This document shows, piece by piece, positions 1 to 6,217 of a DNA stretch of 6,673 nucleotides. The position numbers and the translations under genes were made by a program. Source of the stretch: JACVRW01 sp036009005 (lineage in GTDB: Bacteria; Actinomycetota; Thermoleophilia; Solirubrobacterales; Thermoleophilaceae); contig DASYMP010000132.1 in the NCBI GenBank assembly GCA_036009005.1, positions 1 to 6,673 of the forward strand, given 5' to 3'. Every line of letters begins with the position of its first letter. Within the stretch, counting starts at the first letter, position 1. The notes beneath the pieces are model-generated. The model was given only the letters and a program-made list of their open reading frames with translations, ran no database searches and was not told where the DNA came from.

Positions 1-1
1 G

Positions 2-97
2 CTCGTGCTCGGTCCAGGAGGCCAGCACTACAAGTACCGGCTGTCCGACGGCGAGGACCGCGTGGCCTGGCTCACGCTCACCCCCGCGGCGCGCTGA
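2..97 (+). CDS. C-terminal end of an unidentified protein (partial)
   Basis: An open frame enters from the left edge and stops at a TGA at 95-97, giving 31 residues. They begin LVLGPGGQHYKYRLSDGEDR and end in LTPAAR. The composition is ordinary for a soluble or extracytoplasmic domain (mixed charged, glycine and aromatic residues), with no membrane segment. Too little is visible to name a family, and I do not recognise it. The gene is convergent with the large fusion gene on the other strand, and their 3' ends overlap by 20 bp (78-97). It is called a gene because the frame stays open with plausible GC-rich codon use and because it fills the space up to the neighbour's stop codon. Confidence 0.5.
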   Translation, partial: LVLGPGGQHYKYRLSDGEDRVAWLTLTPAAR

Positions 98-3000
98 CCG
101 CGCCGTTCAGCCCGGCACGCCGGGCGACCGGCCCCTCGAAGCGCGCGTACGCCGCGCGCGCGGCCGCGACCTGCTGCTCGGCCGCGGCGAGCAGCGCCGG
201 CGCTAGCGCTTCGGCCGTCTCCCACGCCTCGTCTACCGCGGCCGCCAGGCGCGCGGGGAAGTCGGGATCGCCCGCGGCCACCACCCGGCACCCACCCGGG
301 AACAGATCGGCGAGGCCCGCCAGCTTCGCGTCGTAGTACGGGGTTGCGCTCACGCCCACCACCGGGACCCCCTGGCCGAGCGCGAACACCGCGGCGTGGT
401 AGCTCCCGGCCACGACGACCCGGCACCCGCCCGCGGCCGTGAGCGCGTCGCCGGGGGTCGCGGCCGCTGCGCTGTGCGAGCCGATCAGCTGACGCAGGTG
501 CCCGATGTCGTCCTCGTGCGGGTAGAGCGAGATCGGCACCGCGCGCAGCTCGATCCCGCGGCGAGCCGCCGCGTCCCGGAGGACCTCACCGATCGCGCGG
601 GCGCTCGCGGCGTTCGTGCCCGAGTACTCGGCCACCCGCAGGCTCACGCCGATCGCGTCGCGAGCCACGTGGTTCGACCTCATCCGAACCGCGAGCTCCA
701 GCGCGTCGTCCCCCATGAGCACCACACGGTCGCGCGGCACACCGAGCTCATGCAGCAGCGGAACGGCGGCGCGGCGCTCGCGCACGCCGAGCACCTCGAC
801 GTTCGGGAGGACCGCCTGTGCGCTGGCTCGCAGCGCCCGGTCCTCCAGAGGACCGAGGCCCTGGCCGAACATCGCCGTCGGGATCCCGCGCGCGTTCGCC
901 GCGCGAAGGAGCTCGAGCAGCTTGAGCCCGTCGTCCAGGAACACGTCCGTGGTGCCGCCGCGGCCGCTCACCACCACTCCGTCGGCTGCCTCGAGCCAGC
1001 CCGCGAAGCGGAGCAGGTCGTCACTGGCCGGCTCGTGCGCGAGCAGCCTGGCGCGAAGCGCGAGCCTCGCGGCGCGCGTGGAGCCGTTGGCGAGGCGCGC
1101 CGGCACCCGGCCGATGCCCGCCCGCCGGTCGTGGAACCACTCATCCTGTCCTGACGCCGGCACCGCGTGGACGCCGGGGCAGTGCTCGGCGAGCCGGTCG
1201 GGTGCGCCGGTGATCACGCCGATCGACGCGTCCGGCCAGAGCGAGCGAAGGCGCTCGACGCACACCTGCACCATCGCGACGTCGCCGAGGTTGAGCATCG
1301 CGTAGCTGCCCGGCGCGACCAGCAGCCGCGGCCGCGGCGATGGCATTGCGGGCAGCCGCCGCGTCGCGACGCTGACCGCGTGCTCGAGCTCGCGGCGAGC
1401 CCGTACACGCAGCTGGCGGCGGGGGCCCGGCGTACATGGATGGCGCACGACGAACGACGCGTACATGGCGTGCTCCCAGAGCGCGTGTCGGCGAGCGCCG
1501 TAGCTCATCCCGCGTCCGGGCTCCGGCCAGCGGTAGCGCGCGAGCCGCTTGTCGACGTAGGCAAAGCGCCACCCCGCCCGGGCGAGCTTCATGTAGAGGT
1601 GGTAGTCCTCGCATTGCCGTAGCCAGAGGGCATACCCGCCGACTCCCCGCACCGCGAGCGCGCGCATCGTTGCGGTCGGAGACGGCACCGGATTCTGCTC
1701 CGCGATCTTCGGGAAGTCGTGCATCGGATGTACGGACGGATCGCCGATGTAGTCGTCGTGGCCCGCCGGGTGGCCGAGGATCGTGCAGTTGCTGTACACG
1801 AGCCCGACGGCCGGGTCGTCGAAGCTCGGCAGCACCGATTCGAGGTAGTCGGGCTCCCAGAGGTCGTCGGCGTCCAGCTGGGAGACGAGCGGGGCGCGTG
1901 CCGCTCCGAGAGCGCTGTTGCGCGCAGCGGACAATCCTCTGTTGCGCGTGTGCCGGAGGATTCGGAGCCGTGGGTCGCGCAGGTCGGCGAGCACGTCCGA
2001 GACCGGCGTGGTCGAGGCGTCGTCGACCACGACGAGCTCGAGCTCGTCGACCGTCTGGCTGAGCACGGAGATCACGGCCTCGCGCAAGGTCGCCTCGGAC
2101 TCGTACGACGGCATCATCACGGTGGTGCGAGGCGTGTCCACGGCCGCCCGGGGCCCGGACACGCGCCGCCTGGACGCGCGCCGGCGAAACGCGGGGGAAT
2201 CGTCGGGCAGCGGGGTCTCCGCGGAGTCCGCCGCGGCGCGCGCCAGGCCTTCGGCCACGAGCTCGGCGAGCTGGTCGCGGGCGCCCGCGCGCGCGCGGAG
2301 CGCCTGCTCCACCTCCGTGAACTCCTGCCTGGGCTGCGGCCCGCGGATGCGCACGGCGGCGAGGGCCTCCATGTCGATCTCGGCCGGGAAGCCCACCGCC
2401 TCGCGACGCCTGCCGGTCGCCTCGAGCGCCAGCACGGTCAGCAGGCACTTCGAGCAGTGACCGCAGTTGTCGGGGCGGTCCTCCTGGAAGCAGACCTTGA
2501 GATACGGCAGGAGGTCAGGGCGCTCGCGCGCGAGCCACGCGATCTTCGCCATGCGCGTTCCGGGCGCGTCGTGCACGATCTCGACCTCCGCTGTCGAGAA
2601 CAGCGGGTCGAGCAACGGGCTCGTTCCGCAGGGGCCGATCGTCTTCGGGCCGTCGCTCGACGGGATCACCACATGTCCGAGGCCCCCTGACATCGAGGTG
2701 GCCAGAAACGAAAGGCCGGCGCCCGCCATGTCCTCCCAATCGCGCACGATCGGGTCGGTGAGCTCCCGGATGTTGCTCTCGATCAGCGCAAGCGGCACGT
2801 CCAAGCGGGCGGCCGCCTCGCGGGCGAGGCGCACCTCGTCCTGCCTCACCCCCAGGCTGTGCATCGGCTCCAGACGGTCACAGAACACCAGCTGGGTCAG
2901 CCGGCCCGGCAGGGCGCGCGGCGAAGCGGCGGAGAAGGTCGAGTCGACGCCGCGCGAGAAGAAGCAGCCGATCCCCGAGGCTCGGGGCGCGGGCGCGAGC

Positions 3001-3302
3001 TCGGCGGTGGCGCTCACCGAGCTACGGAACAGCCTCGGATCCCAGACTGCGTAGCGATCGACGATTTGCGGCACCCGTTCGAGCAGTGGAGTCGACACCG
3101 GTGCGCGCACCTCGAGGTCCTCGCCCCGGCGCATCGCGAGCAGGATGCTTGCGCACAGGAACGGCGACGCATCCGGTCGCGGGGCCGCGAGCTCCGCGGG
3201 CATGCGCAGCTCGAGCCGGAACTCGCCGCCCGTCCAGCGCAGGCGGGCCGAGCTCGTCGTGCAGCCGCCCCGCTCCTCGGACTCGAGCTCGTCGATGATC
3301 AT
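78..3302 (-). CDS. Three-module fusion: QueC-like PP-loop ATPase, family 2 glycosyltransferase, polysaccharide pyruvyl transferase
   Basis: This is a cytoplasmic protein of 1074 residues with no signal peptide or membrane segment. Module 1 (about residues 1-330) resembles QueC-type PP-loop ATPases. It has a nucleotide loop FFSRGVDS at 114-121 (usually SGGxDS), a TSPLLDPLFSTAEVEIV stretch at 227-243 like the QueC region before the zinc site, and cysteines 271, 280, 283 and 286 in the C-x8-C-x2-C-x2-C zinc pattern. An arginine-rich linker follows (about 370-390). Module 2 (about 392-625) is a GT-A glycosyltransferase: MMPSYESEATLREAV at 396-410, VVVDDAS at 424-430, the metal-binding DADD at 477-480 and an ED pair at 565-566. 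Module 3 (about 657-1060) is a pyruvyl transferase of the CsaB type: GSYAMLNLGD at 665-674, SGRGG at 779-783, GQGLGP at 813-818, and SYHAAVFALGQGVP at 967-980 followed by YYDAK. The ATG start lies 22 bp after the upstream stop, without a strong ribosome binding site. A role in building or decorating a surface glycan is inferred; the substrate of module 1 is unknown. Confidence 0.9.
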   Translation of the reverse strand: MIIDELESEERGGCTTSSARLRWTGGEFRLELRMPAELAAPRPDASPFLCASILLAMRRGEDLEVRAPVSTPLLERVPQIVDRYAVWDPRLFRSSVSATAELAPAPRASGIGCFFSRGVDSTFSAASPRALPGRLTQLVFCDRLEPMHSLGVRQDEVRLAREAAARLDVPLALIESNIRELTDPIVRDWEDMAGAGLSFLATSMSGGLGHVVIPSSDGPKTIGPCGTSPLLDPLFSTAEVEIVHDAPGTRMAKIAWLARERPDLLPYLKVCFQEDRPDNCGHCSKCLLTVLALEATGRRREAVGFPAEIDMEALAAVRIRGPQPRQEFTEVEQALRARAGARDQLAELVAEGLARAAADSAETPLPDDSPAFRRRASRRRVSGPRAAVDTPRTTVMMPSYESEATLREAVISVLSQTVDELELVVVDDASTTPVSDVLADLRDPRLRILRHTRNRGLSAARNSALGAARAPLVSQLDADDLWEPDYLESVLPSFDDPAVGLVYSNCTILGHPAGHDDYIGDPSVHPMHDFPKIAEQNPVPSPTATMRALAVRGVGGYALWLRQCEDYHLYMKLARAGWRFAYVDKRLARYRWPEPGRGMSYGARRHALWEHAMYASFVVRHPCTPGPRRQLRVRARRELEHAVSVATRRLPAMPSPRPRLLVAPGSYAMLNLGDVAMVQVCVERLRSLWPDASIGVITGAPDRLAEHCPGVHAVPASGQDEWFHDRRAGIGRVPARLANGSTRAARLALRARLLAHEPASDDLLRFAGWLEAADGVVVSGRGGTTDVFLDDGLKLLELLRAANARGIPTAMFGQGLGPLEDRALRASAQAVLPNVEVLGVRERRAAVPLLHELGVPRDRVVLMGDDALELAVRMRSNHVARDAIGVSLRVAEYSGTNAASARAIGEVLRDAAARRGIELRAVPISLYPHEDDIGHLRQLIGSHSAAAATPGDALTAAGGCRVVVAGSYHAAVFALGQGVPVVGVSATPYYDAKLAGLADLFPGGCRVVAAGDPDFPARLAAAVDEAWETAEALAPALLAAAEQQVAAARAAYARFEGPVARRAGLNGAVSAPRG

Positions 3303-3325
3303 GAACCCAGCCCCGCCACGGGCAT
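3299..3325 (-). other. Eight-codon mini-ORF bridging the two glycan genes
   Basis: The frame reads MPVAGLGS then TGA. Its ATG (3325-3323) overlaps the TGA stop of the sulfatase-fold gene as TGATG. Its own TGA (3301-3299) overlaps the ATG of the fusion gene as ATGA. Ribosomes ending the first gene could in principle reinitiate here and again at the fusion gene, coupling translation across the 22-bp gap. Only the sequence geometry is seen; translation is not shown. Confidence 0.25.
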
Positions 3326-4926
3326 CAGAGCGGGCGGAGCGCCGGCCCGCTGTCGCGCTCGCCGGCCTCGCTCTCCACGATCTCGTAGACGCGCGCGTCC
3401 ATGGCCCCGGAGTGGAACGCGCTCTCCGGCACGATCACCTCGAAGTTCTCGTCCTGTGAGCCCTCGAGGGTGAACGTGCGGCCCATCGCGACGATCCTGC
3501 CGTCCAGCGCGAGTGCGATCGCGCGGCCGCCGCCGGGCCTTCCGTCTGGCACCGTGCCGGTGATCTCGCCGGGCAGGAAGCCGGACGACGTGTCCACGTG
3601 ACGCAGCTCCTCGGCCTGGTGGATCTCGGCAGTCGCGACCCCGGGCACGTGCGGCAGCGACCGGACCGGGCGGCCGAGCAGCTTGCGGTGCGGTCCGATG
3701 CGGTAGACGCTGGGCGCGTCGCGGCCGTCGCCGCTCCCGAACCACCTGAGCTTGCGGCGGACGGCCGCCGCTCGCCGCAGCGCGAGCTCGCGCGGGTCGA
3801 ACGTGTAGTGCCCCCCGAGCGAGTTGAGCTCCGTTCCCACGCGGTGGAAGACCGTCACGCGGTCGGTCTGCGACGCGACGGGCCCGAGCAGCGAGCCGCC
3901 GTCGAGCCCGGGCGGCGGCGCCACCTCGGCGAGGTCGAGGATCGTCGGGAAGACGTCGATCGTCTCCACGTGCCGGTCGATCACGCGCCCTCGGCGCTGG
4001 CCCGGCAGCTTGACGATCAGCGGCACGGGCGCGAGGTCCTCGACGTTGTCCGGCGTGACGGTGCGACGCTCCACGCCCGTGTGGAAGCCGATGCCGTGAT
4101 CGGCGGCCACCACGACGAGCGCGTCGTCGTACAGCCCGAGGCGGCGCACCCGCGCCAGCAGCTCGCCGAGCATGCGATCGGCAAGCCCGAGCTGGAGCAG
4201 GTGACGCTGATAGGAGACCTTCACGAGCCAGGGGACGCCGAAGCCGATCTCGCCGTTCAGGTCCGGGATCGGCTCGGGCGCGTGGAGGCGGTAGTGCCGG
4301 CCCGACGGGTAGAACTGCCACGGGACGTGCGGCAGGAGCACGTGCTTGAACCAGAGCGTCGGCCGTGCACGCGGGCGGATCGTGCGGATGAACTCGCGCA
4401 TCCGCCTGACCTTGCCGCCGCCGAGGTGACTCTGCGCGGTGCCCTCGAGCGGATCGCAGAGGCTCGTGGGACACAGCCCGGTCGCCTCCTCGGACGCGTT
4501 CACCTCGTAGCGGTGCGCGAGCAGCGTGAAGAGGTTCTGCGGATGCGAGTAGACGTCCGAGCGCAGGCCCCTGCGCGGGTAGCGGCCATCCAGCATGGCC
4601 GGCACGGCGAGCGCGGTGCTGTCGTGCACCGCGGTCGCACCGCGGTACCAGTTCGCCTCGCGCGCGAGCCGGGCGAACACCGGGTAGCGCTTGGCGTCGA
4701 TGCGCTCGCCCGGACCCAGCAGCGAGACGAGCGGCAGTTCGTCGAACACGACCATCACGATCGTCTTCGGTGGACGGTCGACTCCCGGAGCCGGGGCCGC
4801 CGACGCTGCGTCCGGACCCTCAGCGGGGTGCGACGGGTCCGGCTCGAGCAGCGCTAGCGCGAGCGCGACGACGACAGCGGCAACCGCCGCCAGAGCCGCC
4901 ACGCGTAGGACCGGGTGCTGCTGCAC
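3325..4926 (-). CDS. Membrane-anchored sulfatase/alkaline-phosphatase-superfamily enzyme
   Basis: This 533-residue protein has one N-terminal membrane segment (about residues 6-27), then a Pro/Ala-rich linker (28-53), so the enzyme body should lie outside the membrane. No lipobox is visible. Superfamily landmarks are VVFDE at 59-63 (metal-binding acid), DSTALAVPAMLDGR at 102-115 (where sulfatases carry C/S-x-P-x-R), HVLLPHVPW at 195-203, ADHGIGFH at 275-282 and DVFPTILDL at 324-332. The formylglycine cysteine is absent; Thr104 or Ser103 is the likely nucleophile, as in LtaS/OpgB/EptA-type phospho-group transferases. This makes a true sulfatase less likely. The last 70 or so residues (RAIALALDGRIVAM at 468-481 up to VYEIVE) look like a small beta-rich accessory domain. 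The start is a GTG and no in-frame ATG follows within the membrane segment. The gene precedes the glycan fusion gene by 22 bp, so co-transcription and a surface-polymer substrate are inferred. Whether it transfers phosphoglycerol, phosphoethanolamine or hydrolyses an ester cannot be decided here. Confidence 0.9.
   Translation of the reverse strand: MQQHPVLRVAALAAVAAVVVALALALLEPDPSHPAEGPDAASAAPAPGVDRPPKTIVMVVFDELPLVSLLGPGERIDAKRYPVFARLAREANWYRGATAVHDSTALAVPAMLDGRYPRRGLRSDVYSHPQNLFTLLAHRYEVNASEEATGLCPTSLCDPLEGTAQSHLGGGKVRRMREFIRTIRPRARPTLWFKHVLLPHVPWQFYPSGRHYRLHAPEPIPDLNGEIGFGVPWLVKVSYQRHLLQLGLADRMLGELLARVRRLGLYDDALVVVAADHGIGFHTGVERRTVTPDNVEDLAPVPLIVKLPGQRRGRVIDRHVETIDVFPTILDLAEVAPPPGLDGGSLLGPVASQTDRVTVFHRVGTELNSLGGHYTFDPRELALRRAAAVRRKLRWFGSGDGRDAPSVYRIGPHRKLLGRPVRSLPHVPGVATAEIHQAEELRHVDTSSGFLPGEITGTVPDGRPGGGRAIALALDGRIVAMGRTFTLEGSQDENFEVIVPESAFHSGAMDARVYEIVESEAGERDSGPALRPL
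3329..3351 (-). other. Inverted repeat at the 3' end of the sulfatase-fold gene
   Basis: AGCGGGC (3329-3335) and GCCCGCT (3345-3351) are perfect 7-bp arms around a 9-base spacer, lying in the last codons before the stop. On the message this would form a hairpin just upstream of the junction to the fusion gene. It might slow ribosomes or affect mRNA stability. No T-tract follows, so it is not proposed as a terminator. Confidence 0.25.
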
Positions 4927-4934
4927 GAAAGCCC

Positions 4935-4964
4935 AGCGTAGACCGCAGTTTCGGCGGCGCGCAA
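4935..4964 (-). promoter_or_regulatory. Candidate promoter of the sulfatase/fusion operon
   Basis: Reading the minus strand, TTGCGC (4964-4959) is followed after 18 bases by TACGCT (4940-4935), which fits the actinobacterial -10 pattern TAnnnT and the TTG start of a -35 box. Transcription would begin near 4928, two bases before the GTG start of the sulfatase-fold gene, giving a nearly leaderless message. This agrees with the lack of a ribosome binding site there. It is a pattern match only, and GC-rich DNA gives chance hits. Confidence 0.3.
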
Positions 4965-4983
4965 GGCTGCACGCGATATGGCG

Positions 4984-5000
4984 GGCCGGGGGAACCGGCC
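4984..5000 (-). terminator. GC hairpin at the stop codon of the NTF2-like gene
   Basis: GGCCGG at 4984-4989 and CCGGCC at 4995-5000 form a perfect 6-bp stem with a 5-base loop. The stem overlaps the TAG stop codon (5002-5000) of the NTF2-like gene. It may end or weaken transcription before the sulfatase operon, whose own promoter candidate lies just downstream. No T-tract follows on the minus strand, so this is not a classical intrinsic terminator. Confidence 0.3.
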
Positions 5001-5473
5001 TAGCGCGGGCGCAGGATCCAGCGGGTCACCGGGTCGAGCAGCGCGAGCAGTCTCGGCAACGGCAGCGCGGTCAGCCTCAGGAGGGTCGCGACCAGCCGGC
5101 CGCGCCGGCGCCTCGCGAGGCGCGGCCCGATCTCCGTGAGGAACGTCGCCACGCCCGCCATCGGGCGGCCGAGCACTGTGATCTCGAGGACCTTGCCGTC
5201 GGGTCCCACCCGAACCCGGTCGGCCCCCGAGACGGGGCGGCCGCCCATTCGCCCCTCCCAGAAGAACGCGTGCGTGTCGCCGTTCTCGAACGCGTCGACG
5301 ATCCGCAGCTCCTCGAAGGACTCGAGCACGCTGCGATAGGTGTCCGCCACCAGCTCTCGGCCCTCGAACGGCGTGGCCGTGACCGCTGAGTGGAGCACGA
5401 CGTCAGGCGCGAGCGTGTCGATCAACGCGTCCCGGTCGCGCGCGGCGATTGCATCCTGGAAGGGGTGGCTCAT
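5000..5473 (-). CDS. NTF2/SnoaL-like fold protein with basic hydrophobic tail
   Basis: From the ATG at 5473 this is a 157-residue protein. Residues 1-115 look like a SnoaL-like/nuclear-transport-factor-2 domain, a small cone-shaped alpha+beta barrel that binds or converts small molecules. Supporting stretches are FQDAIAARDRDALIDTLAPD at 5-24, TPFEGRELVADTYRSVL at 34-50, and the end pattern GADRVRVGPDGKVLEITVLG at 83-102 followed by RPMAGV. The rest (about 116-157) is a run RLARRRRGR followed by leucine-rich, arginine-spaced sequence, which suggests an amphipathic, membrane-associating tail. An in-frame GTG at 5527, directly abutting the neighbour's stop, would add 18 residues that look non-conserved; the ATG fits the family better. 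The catalytic or ligand role is unknown. The gene follows the DUF1697 gene in the same direction, with a CRP-like palindrome in the gap. Confidence 0.85.
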   Translation of the reverse strand: MSHPFQDAIAARDRDALIDTLAPDVVLHSAVTATPFEGRELVADTYRSVLESFEELRIVDAFENGDTHAFFWEGRMGGRPVSGADRVRVGPDGKVLEITVLGRPMAGVATFLTEIGPRLARRRRGRLVATLLRLTALPLPRLLALLDPVTRWILRPR

Positions 5474-5512
5474 GCAGTCAGTGTCCCCGGGGCGGCCGCG
5501 CGCGGACGGCTG

Positions 5513-5528
5513 TGTGACGCATGTCACC
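5513..5528. promoter_or_regulatory. CRP/GlxR-like palindromic operator candidate
   Basis: The sequence TGTGACGCATGTCACC matches the CRP-family consensus TGTGA-N6-TCACA at nine of its ten defined positions. Its core, GTGAC-GCAT-GTCAC, is a perfect 5-bp-arm inverted repeat at 5514-5527. It lies 39 bp upstream of the ATG of the NTF2-like gene and touches the stop codon of the DUF1697 gene. Actinobacterial CRP-type regulators such as GlxR and Crp bind this consensus. Regulation of the NTF2-like gene is inferred; it could also be a chance palindrome. Confidence 0.4.
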
Positions 5529-6055
5529 TAGGCGAAGAACTTCGCGGCGAGCAGCTCGACCGTGCCCTTCGTGCGCATTGTGCTGGGGCCGAGCAGTTCG
5601 TCGATCCGCTTGCGGTCGAGCTCGGACTCGAGCGTTCCGCCGCTCGGCAGCCAGTAGAGCTCGCGCTTGCCGAACGCCAGGCGGTCCTGATCGGTGGCCA
5701 GCGCCAGCACCTCCTTGCGCACGGCGGCTGAGGGCTTCGCGTCGAGCATCGAGACCTGGAGCTTTCCCTTCGCCGCCCCCACCGCCTTCGCGGGAAACGG
5801 CGTCTCGGCGGCGATCGCCTCGAGCTCCTTCGCGGTGCGCGCGAACACGCGGACCTCGTAGCCGAGCGAGCCCTCGAGCCGCTCCTCGATCGCCGCCGCC
5901 ATGTCGCGCGGCGCTTCGAAGACGACGTTGCCACTCGTCCGGAAGGTCGCCACCTCCTCGGCGCCCACGGCCTCGAAGTGCTCCTTCAGCTCGGCGCTCG
6001 AGACGCGATGGTTCTTTCCGACGTTCACGCCGCGCAGGAATGCCGCGTACCTCAT
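5528..6055 (-). CDS. DUF1697 family protein
   Basis: This protein has 175 residues from the ATG at 6055, close to the usual family length. The opening MRYAAFLRGVNVGKNHRV, then AELKEHFEAVGAEEVATF at 21-38 and TSGNVVF at 40-46, are the family hallmark (FLRGINVG ... SGNVVF). The end, GPSTMRTKGTVELLAAKF at 156-173, corresponds to the conserved T-x-R-x-x-T-V-x-x-L tail. The biochemical function of DUF1697 is not established; it is a soluble cytoplasmic protein, often found as a single gene. An ATG two codons earlier (6061) is an equally possible start. A longer frame to 6142 exists, but its extra residues do not look like the family. No clear ribosome binding site was seen. The gene is divergent from the fatty-acid hydroxylase gene and is followed at 54 bp by the NTF2-like gene, with which it may share a message. 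Confidence 0.9.
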   Translation of the reverse strand: MRYAAFLRGVNVGKNHRVSSAELKEHFEAVGAEEVATFRTSGNVVFEAPRDMAAAIEERLEGSLGYEVRVFARTAKELEAIAAETPFPAKAVGAAKGKLQVSMLDAKPSAAVRKEVLALATDQDRLAFGKRELYWLPSGGTLESELDRKRIDELLGPSTMRTKGTVELLAAKFFA

Positions 6056-6060
6056 GGCCA

Positions 6061-6081
6061 TCAGGCTGCCAGGTTTCTCAT
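6061..6081 (-). other. Possible short upstream ORF before the DUF1697 gene
   Basis: A six-codon frame, MRNLAA then TGA, ends in TGATG, so its stop shares a base with the alternative ATG (6061) of the DUF1697 gene. Such overlaps can couple translation. The frame is too short to prove by sequence alone and could be chance. Confidence 0.15.
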
Positions 6082-6204
6082 GGCGTCCGTGACCTGTTGC
6101 CTCGTCGAAGTCGCTTGGTCCTTCCTGAGGGCCTCGTGGCACTGTCTCTGGGTACCTAGTTAGGGAACCCGAAGTCCGCGCTTCCTCGCGGGGGAAACGT
6201 GCGG

Positions 6205-6217
6205 TACATTCGGATCG
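6205..6217 (+). promoter_or_regulatory. Candidate -10 box and leaderless start of the hydroxylase gene
   Basis: TACATT at 6205-6210 fits the actinobacterial -10 pattern TAnnnT. Counting the last T as -7 puts the first transcribed base exactly on the G of the in-frame GTG at 6217, so the message would be leaderless. No convincing -35 box is seen 17-18 bases upstream. The nearest Shine-Dalgarno-like run (GGGGA at 6191-6195) is only 3 bases from the alternative GTG at 6199, which is too close. Confidence 0.35.

Noticed and set aside
2279..2300. Alternating GC run that could be a repeat
   Set aside because: It lies within coding sequence and reflects GC-rich Arg/Ala codons; there is no unit repeated elsewhere.
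1141..2448. A 435-codon open frame on the minus strand inside the fusion gene
   Set aside because: Its translation is dominated by Arg, Ala, Gly and Pro with no family motif, typical of a shadow frame in GC-rich DNA, while the overlapping frame has clear GT2 and pyruvyl transferase motifs.
78..3302. The QueC-like module as part of an antiviral or 7-deazaguanine DNA-modification system
   Set aside because: No companion genes (QueD, QueE, FolE, a transglycosylase, or CBASS-type cyclase and effector genes) are in the window, and the fused partners are glycan enzymes. A surface-polymer role fits better, though genes outside the window cannot be judged.
3299..4474. A 391-codon minus-strand frame across the sulfatase-fold gene
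   Set aside because: Arg/Ala-rich shadow of the real frame. Only its last eight codons, from the ATG at 3325, are kept as a possible bridging mini-ORF.
3598..4857. A 419-codon open frame on the plus strand, antisense to the sulfatase-fold gene
   Set aside because: Low-complexity Arg/Val/His/Glu composition with no recognisable domain; the opposite strand encodes a complete, motif-bearing enzyme.
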